A stretch of DNA of 64,000 bases from a bacterium. GTDB lineage: Bacteria > Desulfobacterota > Deferrisomatia > Deferrisomatales > Deferrisomataceae. The notes under the pieces are model-generated. The model had not been told where the DNA came from. It did not search any database and was given only the letters and a program-made list of their open reading frames with translations. Location of the stretch: assembly GCA_027021615.1 (NCBI GenBank), contig JALUTY010000013.1, positions 1 to 64,000 of the forward strand, written 5' to 3'. Below are positions 17,783 to 26,144 of the stretch, one piece after another (within the stretch, counting starts at the first letter, position 1; every line of letters begins with the position of its first letter). A program made the position numbers and the translations under genes.

Positions 17783-19948
17783 CTACGCGGGGGCCACCGT
17801 GATCCGCAGGGCCTTCCACGCCTGGGCCCCATGGGTGTCCGTGGCGAACGGAGACAGCTCGGCTACTGAGACGCCGGGGCCGTGTACCGCCCACCACGGC
17901 CGGTCGTCCTGCCGGGGCGGATGGCCGTACCCCCACGCCAGCGCAGCGACCCGGGGATGGATCCCCCGCACCAGCTGCACCCGGACCCTCGCCTCGCCCA
18001 CCTCGGTGCGCACCACCGCCTCGGAGCCGTCCCCCAACCCCAGGGCGGCCGCCGCCTTCGGGTGAAGCAGCAACGGGTTCTCCGGGTGGAGCTCGCCGGC
18101 CCGAGCCGACCGCGGGAACGCCGGGTCCGTCTCGGGATGCCGTACCACCACCAGGGCGAAGTGCTCCCCCTCCAGCCGCTTCAGATCCCTGGGCACCTGG
18201 TGCTTCAGCCGGTGGGTGACCTCCAGGGTGCGGGAGGGGGTGGGGTACCCGTGGGTCGCGGCCCATGGGTACCCGACCCGGCGGGCCCGCCACACCCCCC
18301 TGGCGGCCAGGGCCCGGAATCCCCCGTCCGCGACCAAAGGTGGGAGAGTGTCGCATAGGTAACGCACGTAGGTCCCCGTGTCCGGGTAGGGGAACGCCTC
18401 GGCGAGCCCGCCCCCGAGCCGGCGCCCCACCGCCAGCAGCAGGTCGCCCAGCTGCCGGGCCCCGCCCACGGGACCGTTCCTCGGCCCTTCGAACAGGCCG
18501 TCGGGGGCCGTGTCGGGCCCGCGCAGCCACTCAGGCTCGGCCCTGCCCCGGGGCGCCGGCTGCTGCAGGGCCACCCAGGCCCTGCCGTCACCGTCGTACC
18601 CGCCCACCAGGTTCCAGAGCTCCAGGTCGCTGGCCGCCGGCAGAACCAGGTCGGCCACCCGGGCGGTCTCGGTGAGATGAGTGTCGAACGCCACCACCAG
18701 CCCGATCCGGTCCTCCTCGGCGAACGCCCGGTGCACCGAACGGCTCCGGGGACTTTCGTACACCGGGTTCGACCGGTAGGCCAGGTAGAGGCCGACCCCC
18801 TCGTTGCCGGCCAGCAGGTCCTTCACGGCCCGGGTCCGCGGCAGGGTCGGCTCGAACGCCGGCACCCACCCCAGGGGGTGGGTCAGCCTCAGCCCGGCCG
18901 CCTCGGGGTCCCCCTGGGACGCGTTCAGCACCGCTGCCGTGGCCTCCAGGGCCTCGGCCTGGGGGGTACCGGCCGAGTCCACCCAACACAGGGACGGCGC
19001 CCCGGCCCGGAACACCTGGGCCAGCCGCACCAGGGTCAGGGCCGACAGGCCCGACGCGGCCTCCACCAGGTCCACGGAGTAGGGCACCAGGGACGCGAGG
19101 ATCTTCTCCGGCTCGACCCCCACCCTCTGGGCGAACCCCCCGGCCTCGTACCCGCCCTGGGTCAGGAGCACCCGTAGGATCCCCAGGAGCACGAGGCACT
19201 CCGAGCCGGGCCGGATCGGGATCCACTCGTCGGCCACGCTGCCGGTGGCGCCCTCGAAGGAGCCCAGGCTGATGACCCGCCCTCCGCGGGCCCGAAGCTC
19301 GGCCAGCCCCCGGGCCCACCGGCCGAAGGCCGGGCCCTGGTCCCAGGGCCGGGCCCCCACCAGCACCAAGGTGCGCACCCGCGACAGGTCGGGCGGAGCC
19401 AGGGGAAGCCCGTACACCTGGCGCTGGGCCTCCCGGGCGCTCCAGACCGCGCTCTCGGGCCCCCCGACCCGACGGGTCACCCCCAGCCGCTCCAGCATTG
19501 CACCGGCCAGGGGGTCGGGCCGGCCCACATCCACGTAAGCCCGGTCGGGCGCGTCGGCCAGGGCCTGGGCCACGGCCTCTACGGCCTCGCCCCACGAGAT
19601 CTCCTCGAACTCGCCCGAACCCCGCGGGCCCTTGCGCCGCAGGGGCCGGGTCAAGCGGTTCGGGTCCCAGAAGGACTCCAGGGCCCCGAACGCCCGGGGG
19701 CAGATGCCGGACAGGGACCCGGCCTCGGGGTTGGGCAGCACCTGCACCGGAAGGCCCCCGTTCCGGAACACCCGAACGGCGCAGGTGCCGCCGCAGGCGG
19801 TGCACGCCGTGGCCACCGGGTCCCGGAATTTGCGCAGGCTCCGGTGGGCCGGGGCGGGCAGGGCCCCGGCCGCCGGCCCGGCCAGGGCCAGGCCGGCCGC
19901 GCCAGCGCCGCTCCACTCCAGGAACTGCCTTCGGGTCAGACCTGCCAT
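17783..19948 (-). CDS. Molybdopterin oxidoreductase-family subunit with Tat signal (possibly Mo-free)
   Basis: 721 residues from the ATG at 19948, preceded by GGGGAGGACGCC. The Tat signal is LTRRQFLEWSG followed by a hydrophobic Ala/Gly run, so the protein is exported folded. A [4Fe-4S] site is formed by Cys49, Cys52, Cys56 and Cys83 (CTACGGTC...GIC). The remainder follows the CISM/DMSO-reductase fold (EEISWGEAVEAVAQAL, LVLVGARPWDQGPAFGRWA, C-terminal molydopterin-dinucleotide-binding-like domain). Between Cys83 and about residue 260 there is no Cys, so the usual Cys/Sec metal ligand is absent; Ser remains possible. Some relatives that work in quinone-linked complexes (QrcB) carry no molybdenum. 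With NrfD and the FeS subunit it probably forms a Psr/Qrc-like complex. The substrate, if any, is unknown. Confidence 0.85.
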   Translation of the reverse strand: MAGLTRRQFLEWSGAGAAGLALAGPAAGALPAPAHRSLRKFRDPVATACTACGGTCAVRVFRNGGLPVQVLPNPEAGSLSGICPRAFGALESFWDPNRLTRPLRRKGPRGSGEFEEISWGEAVEAVAQALADAPDRAYVDVGRPDPLAGAMLERLGVTRRVGGPESAVWSAREAQRQVYGLPLAPPDLSRVRTLVLVGARPWDQGPAFGRWARGLAELRARGGRVISLGSFEGATGSVADEWIPIRPGSECLVLLGILRVLLTQGGYEAGGFAQRVGVEPEKILASLVPYSVDLVEAASGLSALTLVRLAQVFRAGAPSLCWVDSAGTPQAEALEATAAVLNASQGDPEAAGLRLTHPLGWVPAFEPTLPRTRAVKDLLAGNEGVGLYLAYRSNPVYESPRSRSVHRAFAEEDRIGLVVAFDTHLTETARVADLVLPAASDLELWNLVGGYDGDGRAWVALQQPAPRGRAEPEWLRGPDTAPDGLFEGPRNGPVGGARQLGDLLLAVGRRLGGGLAEAFPYPDTGTYVRYLCDTLPPLVADGGFRALAARGVWRARRVGYPWAATHGYPTPSRTLEVTHRLKHQVPRDLKRLEGEHFALVVVRHPETDPAFPRSARAGELHPENPLLLHPKAAAALGLGDGSEAVVRTEVGEARVRVQLVRGIHPRVAALAWGYGHPPRQDDRPWWAVHGPGVSVAELSPFATDTHGAQAWKALRITVAPA

Positions 19949-19961
19949 GGCGTCCTCCCCA

Positions 19962-20870
19962 TCACAGGAGCGGGATGAACTCGCCGCCGAGCACCACGTT
20001 GCACCGCATGGCGAAGATTCCCACCATGACCAGCACGGCGGCGAACCCATAGACCATCACGTTGCGGGTGCGGGTGTTGGCCACGAGCACCAGCGGCACC
20101 ACCTTGCCCATCAGGGTCTCCACCCCGATGAAGGTGGGCGCGAACGTCCCGGTCAGCAGCAACCGCGCCGCCTCCATGGACTCGGCCTCGCCGAAGTAGT
20201 GGACGCTCAGGTCGGAAAAGCTCAGGAACAGGTCGAACACCAGGAGCCACAGCAGCATCTTGCCCAGGCCGAACACCACCTCGGTGTTCACCTTGCGCTC
20301 CTTCCCGAAGAACCGGTCCTTGATGATGGTGACCAGGATCATCATGGCCACCCCGCTCACCATGGCCGAGGTCAGGAACAGGATCGGCATCATGCTGGTG
20401 CGCCACAGGGCGTGGGCCTTTGCGAAGCTCAGGATGAACCCGGTGTACCCGTGCACCATGATGGCCAGGGGGATCCCGATCAGCCCGAAGATCTTGGTGA
20501 GCTTGGCGTTGCCCCGGAACATGAAAAACCCGTAGATGATACAGTTGATCGGGTACAGGGTTAGCAGGAACGACCCCCAGGAGATGGGGCTGGTGCCGTT
20601 GAGGTATACGAACAGGTGCCAGGCCCGGAGCGGCCGGCCCGAGTGCAGCAGCAGGAACATCGGCGCCGCGATCAGGAGCAGGGTTGCCAGCACCACGCCC
20701 ACCTTGCCCAGGGGCTTGTACTTCTCCATGCCGAACCCGTAGGCCAGGGTGGAGATGATGAACGACCCCGCGGAGAGCCCGGTCAGGTAGAAATAGATGG
20801 CGATGGCCAGGCCGAACGCCTCCCGCGGGGGGACGGCGTGGGGGATGGTGTACAGCAGGCTCATGTCCAT
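19962..20870 (-). CDS. NrfD/PsrC-type integral membrane quinone-binding subunit
   Basis: 302 residues with about eight to nine membrane helices. Motifs typical of NrfD/PsrC include FGLAIAIYFYLTGLSAGSF in the first helix, LHSGRPLRAWHLF and GTSPISWGSFLLTLYP. The family exchanges electrons with menaquinone at the periplasmic side and passes them to an FeS partner. It starts 3 bp after the FeS gene stop and ends 13 bp before the molybdopterin-family gene, so the three are tightly coupled. Confidence 0.92.
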   Translation of the reverse strand: MDMSLLYTIPHAVPPREAFGLAIAIYFYLTGLSAGSFIISTLAYGFGMEKYKPLGKVGVVLATLLLIAAPMFLLLHSGRPLRAWHLFVYLNGTSPISWGSFLLTLYPINCIIYGFFMFRGNAKLTKIFGLIGIPLAIMVHGYTGFILSFAKAHALWRTSMMPILFLTSAMVSGVAMMILVTIIKDRFFGKERKVNTEVVFGLGKMLLWLLVFDLFLSFSDLSVHYFGEAESMEAARLLLTGTFAPTFIGVETLMGKVVPLVLVANTRTRNVMVYGFAAVLVMVGIFAMRCNVVLGGEFIPLL

Positions 20871-20873
20871 GGC

Positions 20874-21467
20874 TCACTCCTCCCCGCCGGCTTCCACCAG
20901 CCGGGCCGCCTCGTCGTCCAGGCCGATGTAGAACACCATGGGCCCGTTTCCGGTCTCGGGTTTCAGCACCGCCGTGGGCACCCGGGCCAGGATCCGGGAG
21001 ATCTCGCTCTCAGGATCGGTCAGGTCGCCGAACACCATGGCCCGGGTGGGGCACGATGCCACGCAGGCCGGGGGTCCGAACCCGTCGCGCACCCGGGGCC
21101 AGCACCAGTCGCACTTCTGGGCCACCTTGCGCTCGGGGTGGATGAACCGCACCGAGTAGGGGCATGCCGCCATGCAGTACCGGCACCCGATGCATCGGTG
21201 TGGGTCGATGTACACGATGCCGTTGGGCAGGCTGTAGGTGGCCCGCACGGGACACACCCGGGTGCACGCCGGCTTCTCGCACTGGTTGCACAGGATCGGC
21301 ACGAAGTGACGCCGCACCTTCGGGTACACGCCCTTCTCCACCTCTTTCACCCAGGTGCGGTACACGCCCAGGGGCACGTCGTTCTCGGCCTTGCAGGCCA
21401 CCTGGCAGGTGCGGCACCCGATGCACCGCCGAAGGTCGATCAGAAAACCGTATCGGGTCTTCGCCAT
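20874..21467 (-). CDS. Four-cluster ferredoxin-like FeS subunit (NrfC/PsrB/DmsB type)
   Basis: 197 residues with four Cys sets for [4Fe-4S] clusters: CIGCRTCQVAC, CNQCEKPACTRVCP, CIGCRYCMAACPY and CDWCW followed by ACVASCP. There is no signal peptide; such subunits are usually carried out with the Tat-exported catalytic partner. It connects NrfD to the molybdopterin-family subunit. The ATG at 21467 begins MAKTRYGFLIDLRRCIGC, the conserved family start. Confidence 0.92.
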   Translation of the reverse strand: MAKTRYGFLIDLRRCIGCRTCQVACKAENDVPLGVYRTWVKEVEKGVYPKVRRHFVPILCNQCEKPACTRVCPVRATYSLPNGIVYIDPHRCIGCRYCMAACPYSVRFIHPERKVAQKCDWCWPRVRDGFGPPACVASCPTRAMVFGDLTDPESEISRILARVPTAVLKPETGNGPMVFYIGLDDEAARLVEAGGEE

Positions 21468-21491
21468 GGGACCGTTTCCTCCCGCAAGGCC

Positions 21492-22439
21492 TCAGCCGTC
21501 GTCCCGGCGAAAGAGGCTGGTGAAACCCCAGAACACCGCGATGAGCACCCCCCCCGCCACCGCCACCCAGAACCCGGCCTCATAGAGCCAGGAGAGGGCC
21601 CAGGCCAGGGGCTGGTCGCCGGAGTCGGGTCGGACGTGGAGGGTGGCCCACTCCCGGCCCTTTCCCTTGGCCACCCGGTGGCAGATGGGGCAGGCCTGGC
21701 CCGTGACCGTTTTCTCGCCGTGGGCCGCCTCACCCTGGTGACACGAGGCGCACTCGGTCACGTCGTACCGGTTGATCAGGTCGCCCTTGCCGTGGGCCCC
21801 GATCCGGAACCGGGCGAGCCAGACCCCCGCCCGGCCCGTCTCCAGGCGGTCGGCGTGGCACCGGCCGCAGGTGGCGGCCAGGTTGGCCCGGTTCACGGTC
21901 GAGGCCGGATCGTCGGGCTTTCGGATCCGGTGGGCCGTGTGGCAGTCGGTGCAGAACGGAGCCTTCTCGTCCCCCCGGGCGAAAGCCTGGCCGTGCTTCG
22001 TCTTGAGCCACCCCTCCGCCTTGCGGGCCTCCTCGGGCGGGGGCTTGATGCCCTTGGCCTCGAGCCAGGCCAGGGCGTCCGGCGGGTAGGCATCGGCCGG
22101 TGGGCTCTTGGCGTGGCAGGCCCGGCAGTCCACCTTAGGGTAACCCGTGCGGGGGTGGAAGTTGGGGTCCGCGTCCCGGTGGCAGTCGATGCACTCCACC
22201 CCCTTCTGGCCGTGGGTGGAGAGCACGAACTCCCCGGCGTCCACGTACAGGTTGCGCAGGGCCCCGTCGGCCCCCCCGGCCGAGAACCCGGGCACCCCGT
22301 GACAGTTCTTCAGGCACTTGTCGTTGGTGTAGGGCTTCTCGATCTTCTTCTCCGGGGGCTGGAACCCCGGGGCCATCTCCCCGGCTCGGGCCGCGGGGCC
22401 GAGGGCCAGAAGCACGGCAACGATCACGGCTCGCTTCAT
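21492..22439 (-). CDS. Membrane-anchored seven-haem cytochrome c
   Basis: 315 residues from the ATG at 22439 after GGAGGAGAAGCC. A signal peptide (RAVIVAVLLALGPAARA) is followed by a periplasmic domain with haem motifs CLKNCH (unusual CX3CH), CIDCH, CRACH, CTDCH, CGRCH, CASCH and CPICH. A C-terminal membrane helix follows (FWVAVAGGVLIAVFWGF). It is probably the electron-exchange subunit linking the NrfD complex to soluble periplasmic cytochromes, analogous by context to QrcA or similar subunits. It lies 20 bp after the ETF:quinone oxidoreductase-like gene and 24 bp before the FeS subunit. Confidence 0.9.
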   Translation of the reverse strand: MKRAVIVAVLLALGPAARAGEMAPGFQPPEKKIEKPYTNDKCLKNCHGVPGFSAGGADGALRNLYVDAGEFVLSTHGQKGVECIDCHRDADPNFHPRTGYPKVDCRACHAKSPPADAYPPDALAWLEAKGIKPPPEEARKAEGWLKTKHGQAFARGDEKAPFCTDCHTAHRIRKPDDPASTVNRANLAATCGRCHADRLETGRAGVWLARFRIGAHGKGDLINRYDVTECASCHQGEAAHGEKTVTGQACPICHRVAKGKGREWATLHVRPDSGDQPLAWALSWLYEAGFWVAVAGGVLIAVFWGFTSLFRRDDG

Positions 22440-22459
22440 GGCTTCTCCTCCCCGGCCTT

Positions 22460-24406
22460 CTAGGCGGTCACCCGTTCGAGGATCTCGGCGATGTCGAGCA
22501 CCTGGACCTCCTCTTCCTTCTTCTGGGCCTTGACCCCGTCGGTGAGCATGGTCAGGCAGAACGGGCAGGCCGCGCCGATCAGGTCCGCGCCGGTGGCCAA
22601 GGCCTCCTCGGCCCGCACGTTGTTGATCCGGGTGCCCTCCTCCTCCATCCACATCCGGCCGCCGCCGGCGCCGCAGCAGAAGTTCTCGGTGCCCGAGCGG
22701 GGCATCTCGGCGAGCTCCAGCCCCTGTACCGAGCCGAGCAGGCGCCGGGGCTCGGCCACGATGTCGGCGTAGCGCGACAGATAGCACGAGTCGTGGAAGG
22801 TGAGGCGACCCGGCAGGTCCCGCACGGTGCGGAGCCGCCCCTGGGTCATCAGCTCCAGCAGAAACTGGCTGTGGTGGACCACCTCGTAGCTCCCGCCGAA
22901 CTGGGGGTACTCCTTGGACAGGGTCTTCAGGCAGTGGGGGCAGCTGGCCAGGATCTTCTTCACGCCCAAGGCGTCCATGGCCGCGATGTTCTCGGCCACC
23001 AGGGTCTGGTACAGGTACTCGTTGCCCGAGGCCCGAGCCGGGTCGCCGCAGCACTTCTCCTGGGTGCCGAGCACGCCGTAGGACACCCCGGCCCGGTCCA
23101 GCAGCCGGCACACCGACGCCACCACCCGCTGGTACCGGTCGTCGTAGGCGCCGGCGCAGCCCACCCACAGCAGCACCTCGAACTCGGGGTTCTCCTCCTC
23201 GGTGAGGATCCGGGGGCTCACCTTGCGGCGGGTCATCCAGTCGTTCCGGGCAGACCACCCCACGCCCCAGGGGTTGAAATTGTTCTCCAGGTTCTTGTTG
23301 AGGGTCACCAGCTCCTGGGGCATCTGGCCCTCCATCAGCACCAGGTACCGGCGCATGTCCACGATCTTGTCCACGTGCTCGATCATCATCGGGCACGTCT
23401 CCATGCAGTGCCGGCAGGTGGTGCAGGCCCAGATGTCGTCGTGGCTCACACCGCCGCCCTCGATCATGGGTTGCTCGAACGCGTCACCCTGTCCCTTGCG
23501 CAGGCAGGGGGCCTTGGCGATCCAGTGGGCCCGGAGGTCCTGGATGACCTTCTTGGGGCTCAGGCTCTTGCCCGTGTTGTAGGCCGGGCACCGGGCCTGG
23601 CACCGGCCGCACCGAACACAGGCCTCCAGGTCCAGCAACTGCTTCCGGGTGAACTGCTCCACCTGGCCCACGCCGTACACCTCGGCGGTCTCGATGTCGA
23701 TCGGCCGGAACGCGCCCTTGGGCCCCAGGTTGCGCAGGAAGATGTTGGCCACCCCGAACGGGATGTGACCCAGCTTTCCGTAGGGCAGGCTGGCCAGGGT
23801 GAACAGCACCAGGTAGAGATGGAGCCGCCAGAAGAGCTCGACGAGCACCAACCGCCAGGGTTCGGGCAGCAGGTGCAGGGGGATGGCCAGGGCGAACCCG
23901 ATCGGGTTCCACAGGTACTCGAACCCGGACAGAAGGCTCAGCCGGCTCGCCTCGGTGAGGAACCCGGTGACGAAGATCGCCATGAGCAAAATCAGGGCCC
24001 ACCGGTCCTCGGGCCGGTTGTCCAGACGGTCGGGCTGCTCGCCGTACCGGCGCTGGTACAGCCGCACGGTTCCGAACAGGCCGAACCCCGCCACCAGGTC
24101 CAGGGCGAGACCCAGGGGCCGTGCCAGCACCGGCGGCAGGGCGAACGCCACCTGGACCACCACGATCACGGTCAGGGGGATGACGAAGGCGTAGAACAGG
24201 TACAGGTGGTGGCGGCCCTCGGGTTGGTCCCGTAGGATCCGATCGTGGCGGAGCACCGCCCGACACACCCCGCCGATCCGGGCCCGCAGGTCACCGGAGC
24301 GGGCCTCGGGTTGCCCCAAGGCGATCCGACGCGCCTTGGCCACGATCCCGCCCGCGGCCACCGCAACCGCCAACAGGATCAACGCGAAATCGAGCCCATT
24401 GACCAT
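22460..24406 (-). CDS. ETF:(methyl)menaquinone oxidoreductase-like membrane FeS protein (NarI-HdrD fusion)
   Basis: 648 residues from the ATG at 24406. Residues 1-~210 hold about six membrane helices with the NarI/DUF224 type N-terminus. Two [4Fe-4S] motifs follow at Cys263-Cys273 (CVRCGRCQARCP) and Cys328-Cys338 (CTTCRHCMETCP). Then two CCG domains follow: CAGAYDD...KCCGDPAR...ASCPHC and SCYLSRY...NFCCGAGGG...AACPFC. This architecture matches the EMO proteins that take electrons from EtfAB and reduce (methyl)menaquinone during acyl-CoA oxidation in Geobacter and syntrophs. The neighbouring etfAB and acyl-CoA dehydrogenase genes support that role. It is the first gene of the six-gene respiratory unit. 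Confidence 0.9.
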   Translation of the reverse strand: MVNGLDFALILLAVAVAAGGIVAKARRIALGQPEARSGDLRARIGGVCRAVLRHDRILRDQPEGRHHLYLFYAFVIPLTVIVVVQVAFALPPVLARPLGLALDLVAGFGLFGTVRLYQRRYGEQPDRLDNRPEDRWALILLMAIFVTGFLTEASRLSLLSGFEYLWNPIGFALAIPLHLLPEPWRLVLVELFWRLHLYLVLFTLASLPYGKLGHIPFGVANIFLRNLGPKGAFRPIDIETAEVYGVGQVEQFTRKQLLDLEACVRCGRCQARCPAYNTGKSLSPKKVIQDLRAHWIAKAPCLRKGQGDAFEQPMIEGGGVSHDDIWACTTCRHCMETCPMMIEHVDKIVDMRRYLVLMEGQMPQELVTLNKNLENNFNPWGVGWSARNDWMTRRKVSPRILTEEENPEFEVLLWVGCAGAYDDRYQRVVASVCRLLDRAGVSYGVLGTQEKCCGDPARASGNEYLYQTLVAENIAAMDALGVKKILASCPHCLKTLSKEYPQFGGSYEVVHHSQFLLELMTQGRLRTVRDLPGRLTFHDSCYLSRYADIVAEPRRLLGSVQGLELAEMPRSGTENFCCGAGGGRMWMEEEGTRINNVRAEEALATGADLIGAACPFCLTMLTDGVKAQKKEEEVQVLDIAEILERVTA

Positions 24407-24430
24407 GGTCTTTCCTTCCATATAACTTCG

Positions 24431-24469
24431 GTCGTTGGTCGTCAGTCGTTGGTCGTCGGTCGAAAGTCG
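24431..24469. repeat. Heptamer tandem repeat (5.5 units)
   Basis: Consecutive 7-bp units GTCGTTG, GTCGTCA, GTCGTTG, GTCGTCG and GTCGAAA, then GTCG. Lies immediately upstream of the ETF:quinone oxidoreductase-like gene. Confidence 0.75.
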
Positions 24470-25005
24470 CCTCGACATCGGAGCCGGGGGGCATGGGGTC
24501 TGCCGGAAAGGCGGGCGCGGCCCCTATGCTCGCCGCGCAGAGCCTCCGGCGCCCGGACCGCGGAAGGGTACCCCTTGCACGCACCCGTGATGAAACCAAC
24601 TCCCGTGTCCTGTGCCTGCGCGGCGAATCTCAACGCTCGGCTTCGCGCCCGGCCGGAAGTAGATCCCGTGCCCCGCCGCCGGCTGTGGTCCCGGGATCAG
24701 GGAACGTTACCTTCCCCGTTGTAGGGCCCCGCAGGGGCCTGATGGAGCTTCCCAGTGACTTCCCCTAGAGGGCTCGAAAACCTCCAAGATCTCCAAGCAT
24801 TCCAAACGTAACCGCGCCCCTTTGACGTCCCCTCACGGTCTCGGGGGCATGGGGTCTGCTGGAGAGCCCGTCCGCCTAGCCCGCAGGTCCCCAAAACTTT
24901 AGCGAGGCTCCGCCTCAGACCGTCGAGGCATGGGGAGCCGGCTCTGGGGAACTGCGCCCCCGCGCAAAAACTTGACGCATGTGCAACGAATCTCGCCCCC
25001 AAGAT

Positions 25006-25040
25006 CTCTAGTCTCTAGTTTCTAGTCTCTAGCTTCTACA
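25006..25040. repeat. Heptamer tandem repeat (5 units)
   Basis: Consecutive 7-bp units CTCTAGT, CTCTAGT, TTCTAGT, CTCTAGC and TTCTACA. The unit sequence differs from that at 24431-24469, but the period is the same. Confidence 0.75.
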
Positions 25041-25095
25041 AAACAGCGCATGGAAGGGTGCAAGTCACCTTTTCCAGGGGCGGCAGGAACACACG

Positions 25096-25134
25096 GCGGG
25101 CACCGCAGGGCCCCCAAGGCCCTACGGTGCCCGC
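25096..25134 (-). terminator. Strong hairpin downstream of etfA
   Basis: A near-perfect inverted repeat, GCGGGCACCGCAGGGCC with GGCCCTACGGTGCCCGC, around a 5-nt loop. It starts 14 nt after the etfA stop. No T-run follows on the minus strand, so it may be a 3'-end stabiliser or a weak terminator. Confidence 0.6.
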
Positions 25135-25148
25135 TTCATTCCGCTGGG

Positions 25149-26126
25149 TCAGGAGGCCCGGGCGGCCTGGACCTTCTCGATGAGCTTGGGCACGGCCTTG
25201 AACAGGTCGTCCACCAGCCCGTAGTCGGCCACCTCGAAGATCGGGGCCTCCTCGTCCTTGTTGATCGCCACGATCACCTTGGCGTCCTTCATGCCGGCCA
25301 CGTGCTGGATGGCGCCGCTGATGCCGCAGGCGATGTACAGGTCGGGGGCCACGATCTTTCCGGTCTGGCCCACCTGCAGGTCGTTGGGCAGGAGCCCCTC
25401 GTCCACCACGGCCCGGCTGGCGCCCAGGGCCGCGCCCAGGGCGTCGGCCAGCTGCTCGATCAGCTTCACGCCCTCGGCGTCCTTCACGCCCCGGCCGGCC
25501 GACACCACCACCTTGGCCTCGGTGAGCTCGGGCCGCTCGGACTTGGTGAGCTGGTACTCCACGAACTTGGCCTTCAGGCCGCCGGCGTCCACGTTGACCG
25601 GGGCCTCGGCCACGGCCGCGGAACCCGCGCCAGGGGTGGCCGCGTCAAAGGCCGTCTCCCGGACCGTCAGGCAGTGGATGGGCGTGTCGATCACCACCCG
25701 GGCGATGGCGTTGCCCGCATACATGGGCCGCAGGTACACGATGCCCTCGTCGCCCTTCTCGAACCCGATCGCGTCGCTCACCATGCCGGCGTCCAGCAGG
25801 CCCGCCAGCCGGGGCATCAGGTCCTTGCCCGTGGTGGTGGCCGCCGCGAGCACCGCGGTGTAGCCCTTCTCATTCACCAGGTCCGCGGCGGCCTGGGCGT
25901 GGGCCTCCGCCGTGTACTCGGCCACCGCCTCGGCCTCGCTCCACAGCACGTTGGCCGCGCCGAGGTCCTTGAGCCGCTCGGCGCCGGCCTGGGCGCCCTT
26001 GCCCAACAGCAGGATGTCGAACTCGGTCCCCAGGAGCTCGGCCAGCTGCTTGGCCGCCGTCACCGCCGGAAAGGTGGCGTGCCGGACCTCCCCTTCGCGC
26101 ATCTCCGCAATCAACAGAATCGCCAT
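25149..26126 (-). CDS. etfA: Electron transfer flavoprotein alpha subunit
   Basis: 325 residues. The C-terminal FAD domain has VVSAGRGVKDAEGVKLIEQL and the FAD signature VGQTGKIVAPDLYIACGISG followed by AIQHVAGMKDAKVIVAIN. With EtfB it carries electrons from acyl-CoA dehydrogenases (26926-28071 and 15760-16899) to the membrane oxidoreductase at 22460-24406. It is the last gene of the beta-oxidation operon, 18 bp after etfB, and is followed by a hairpin. Confidence 0.96.
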   Translation of the reverse strand: MAILLIAEMREGEVRHATFPAVTAAKQLAELLGTEFDILLLGKGAQAGAERLKDLGAANVLWSEAEAVAEYTAEAHAQAAADLVNEKGYTAVLAAATTTGKDLMPRLAGLLDAGMVSDAIGFEKGDEGIVYLRPMYAGNAIARVVIDTPIHCLTVRETAFDAATPGAGSAAVAEAPVNVDAGGLKAKFVEYQLTKSERPELTEAKVVVSAGRGVKDAEGVKLIEQLADALGAALGASRAVVDEGLLPNDLQVGQTGKIVAPDLYIACGISGAIQHVAGMKDAKVIVAINKDEEAPIFEVADYGLVDDLFKAVPKLIEKVQAARAS

Positions 26127-26144
26127 CGGTTCTCCTCCCTGGCC

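Larger units (their letters stand above)
24407..25095. other. Intergenic region with short tandem repeats; no gene seen
   Basis: About 690 bp between the etf operon end and the respiratory unit, which it must promote. No credible coding frame. It contains two period-7 tandem repeats (24431-24469, 25006-25040) and a 17-bp string, GGGGGCATGGGGTCTGC, present twice (24487-24503 and 24843-24859). A TTATAT on the minus strand (24420-24425) could be a -10, but there is no matching -35. Confidence 0.5.
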
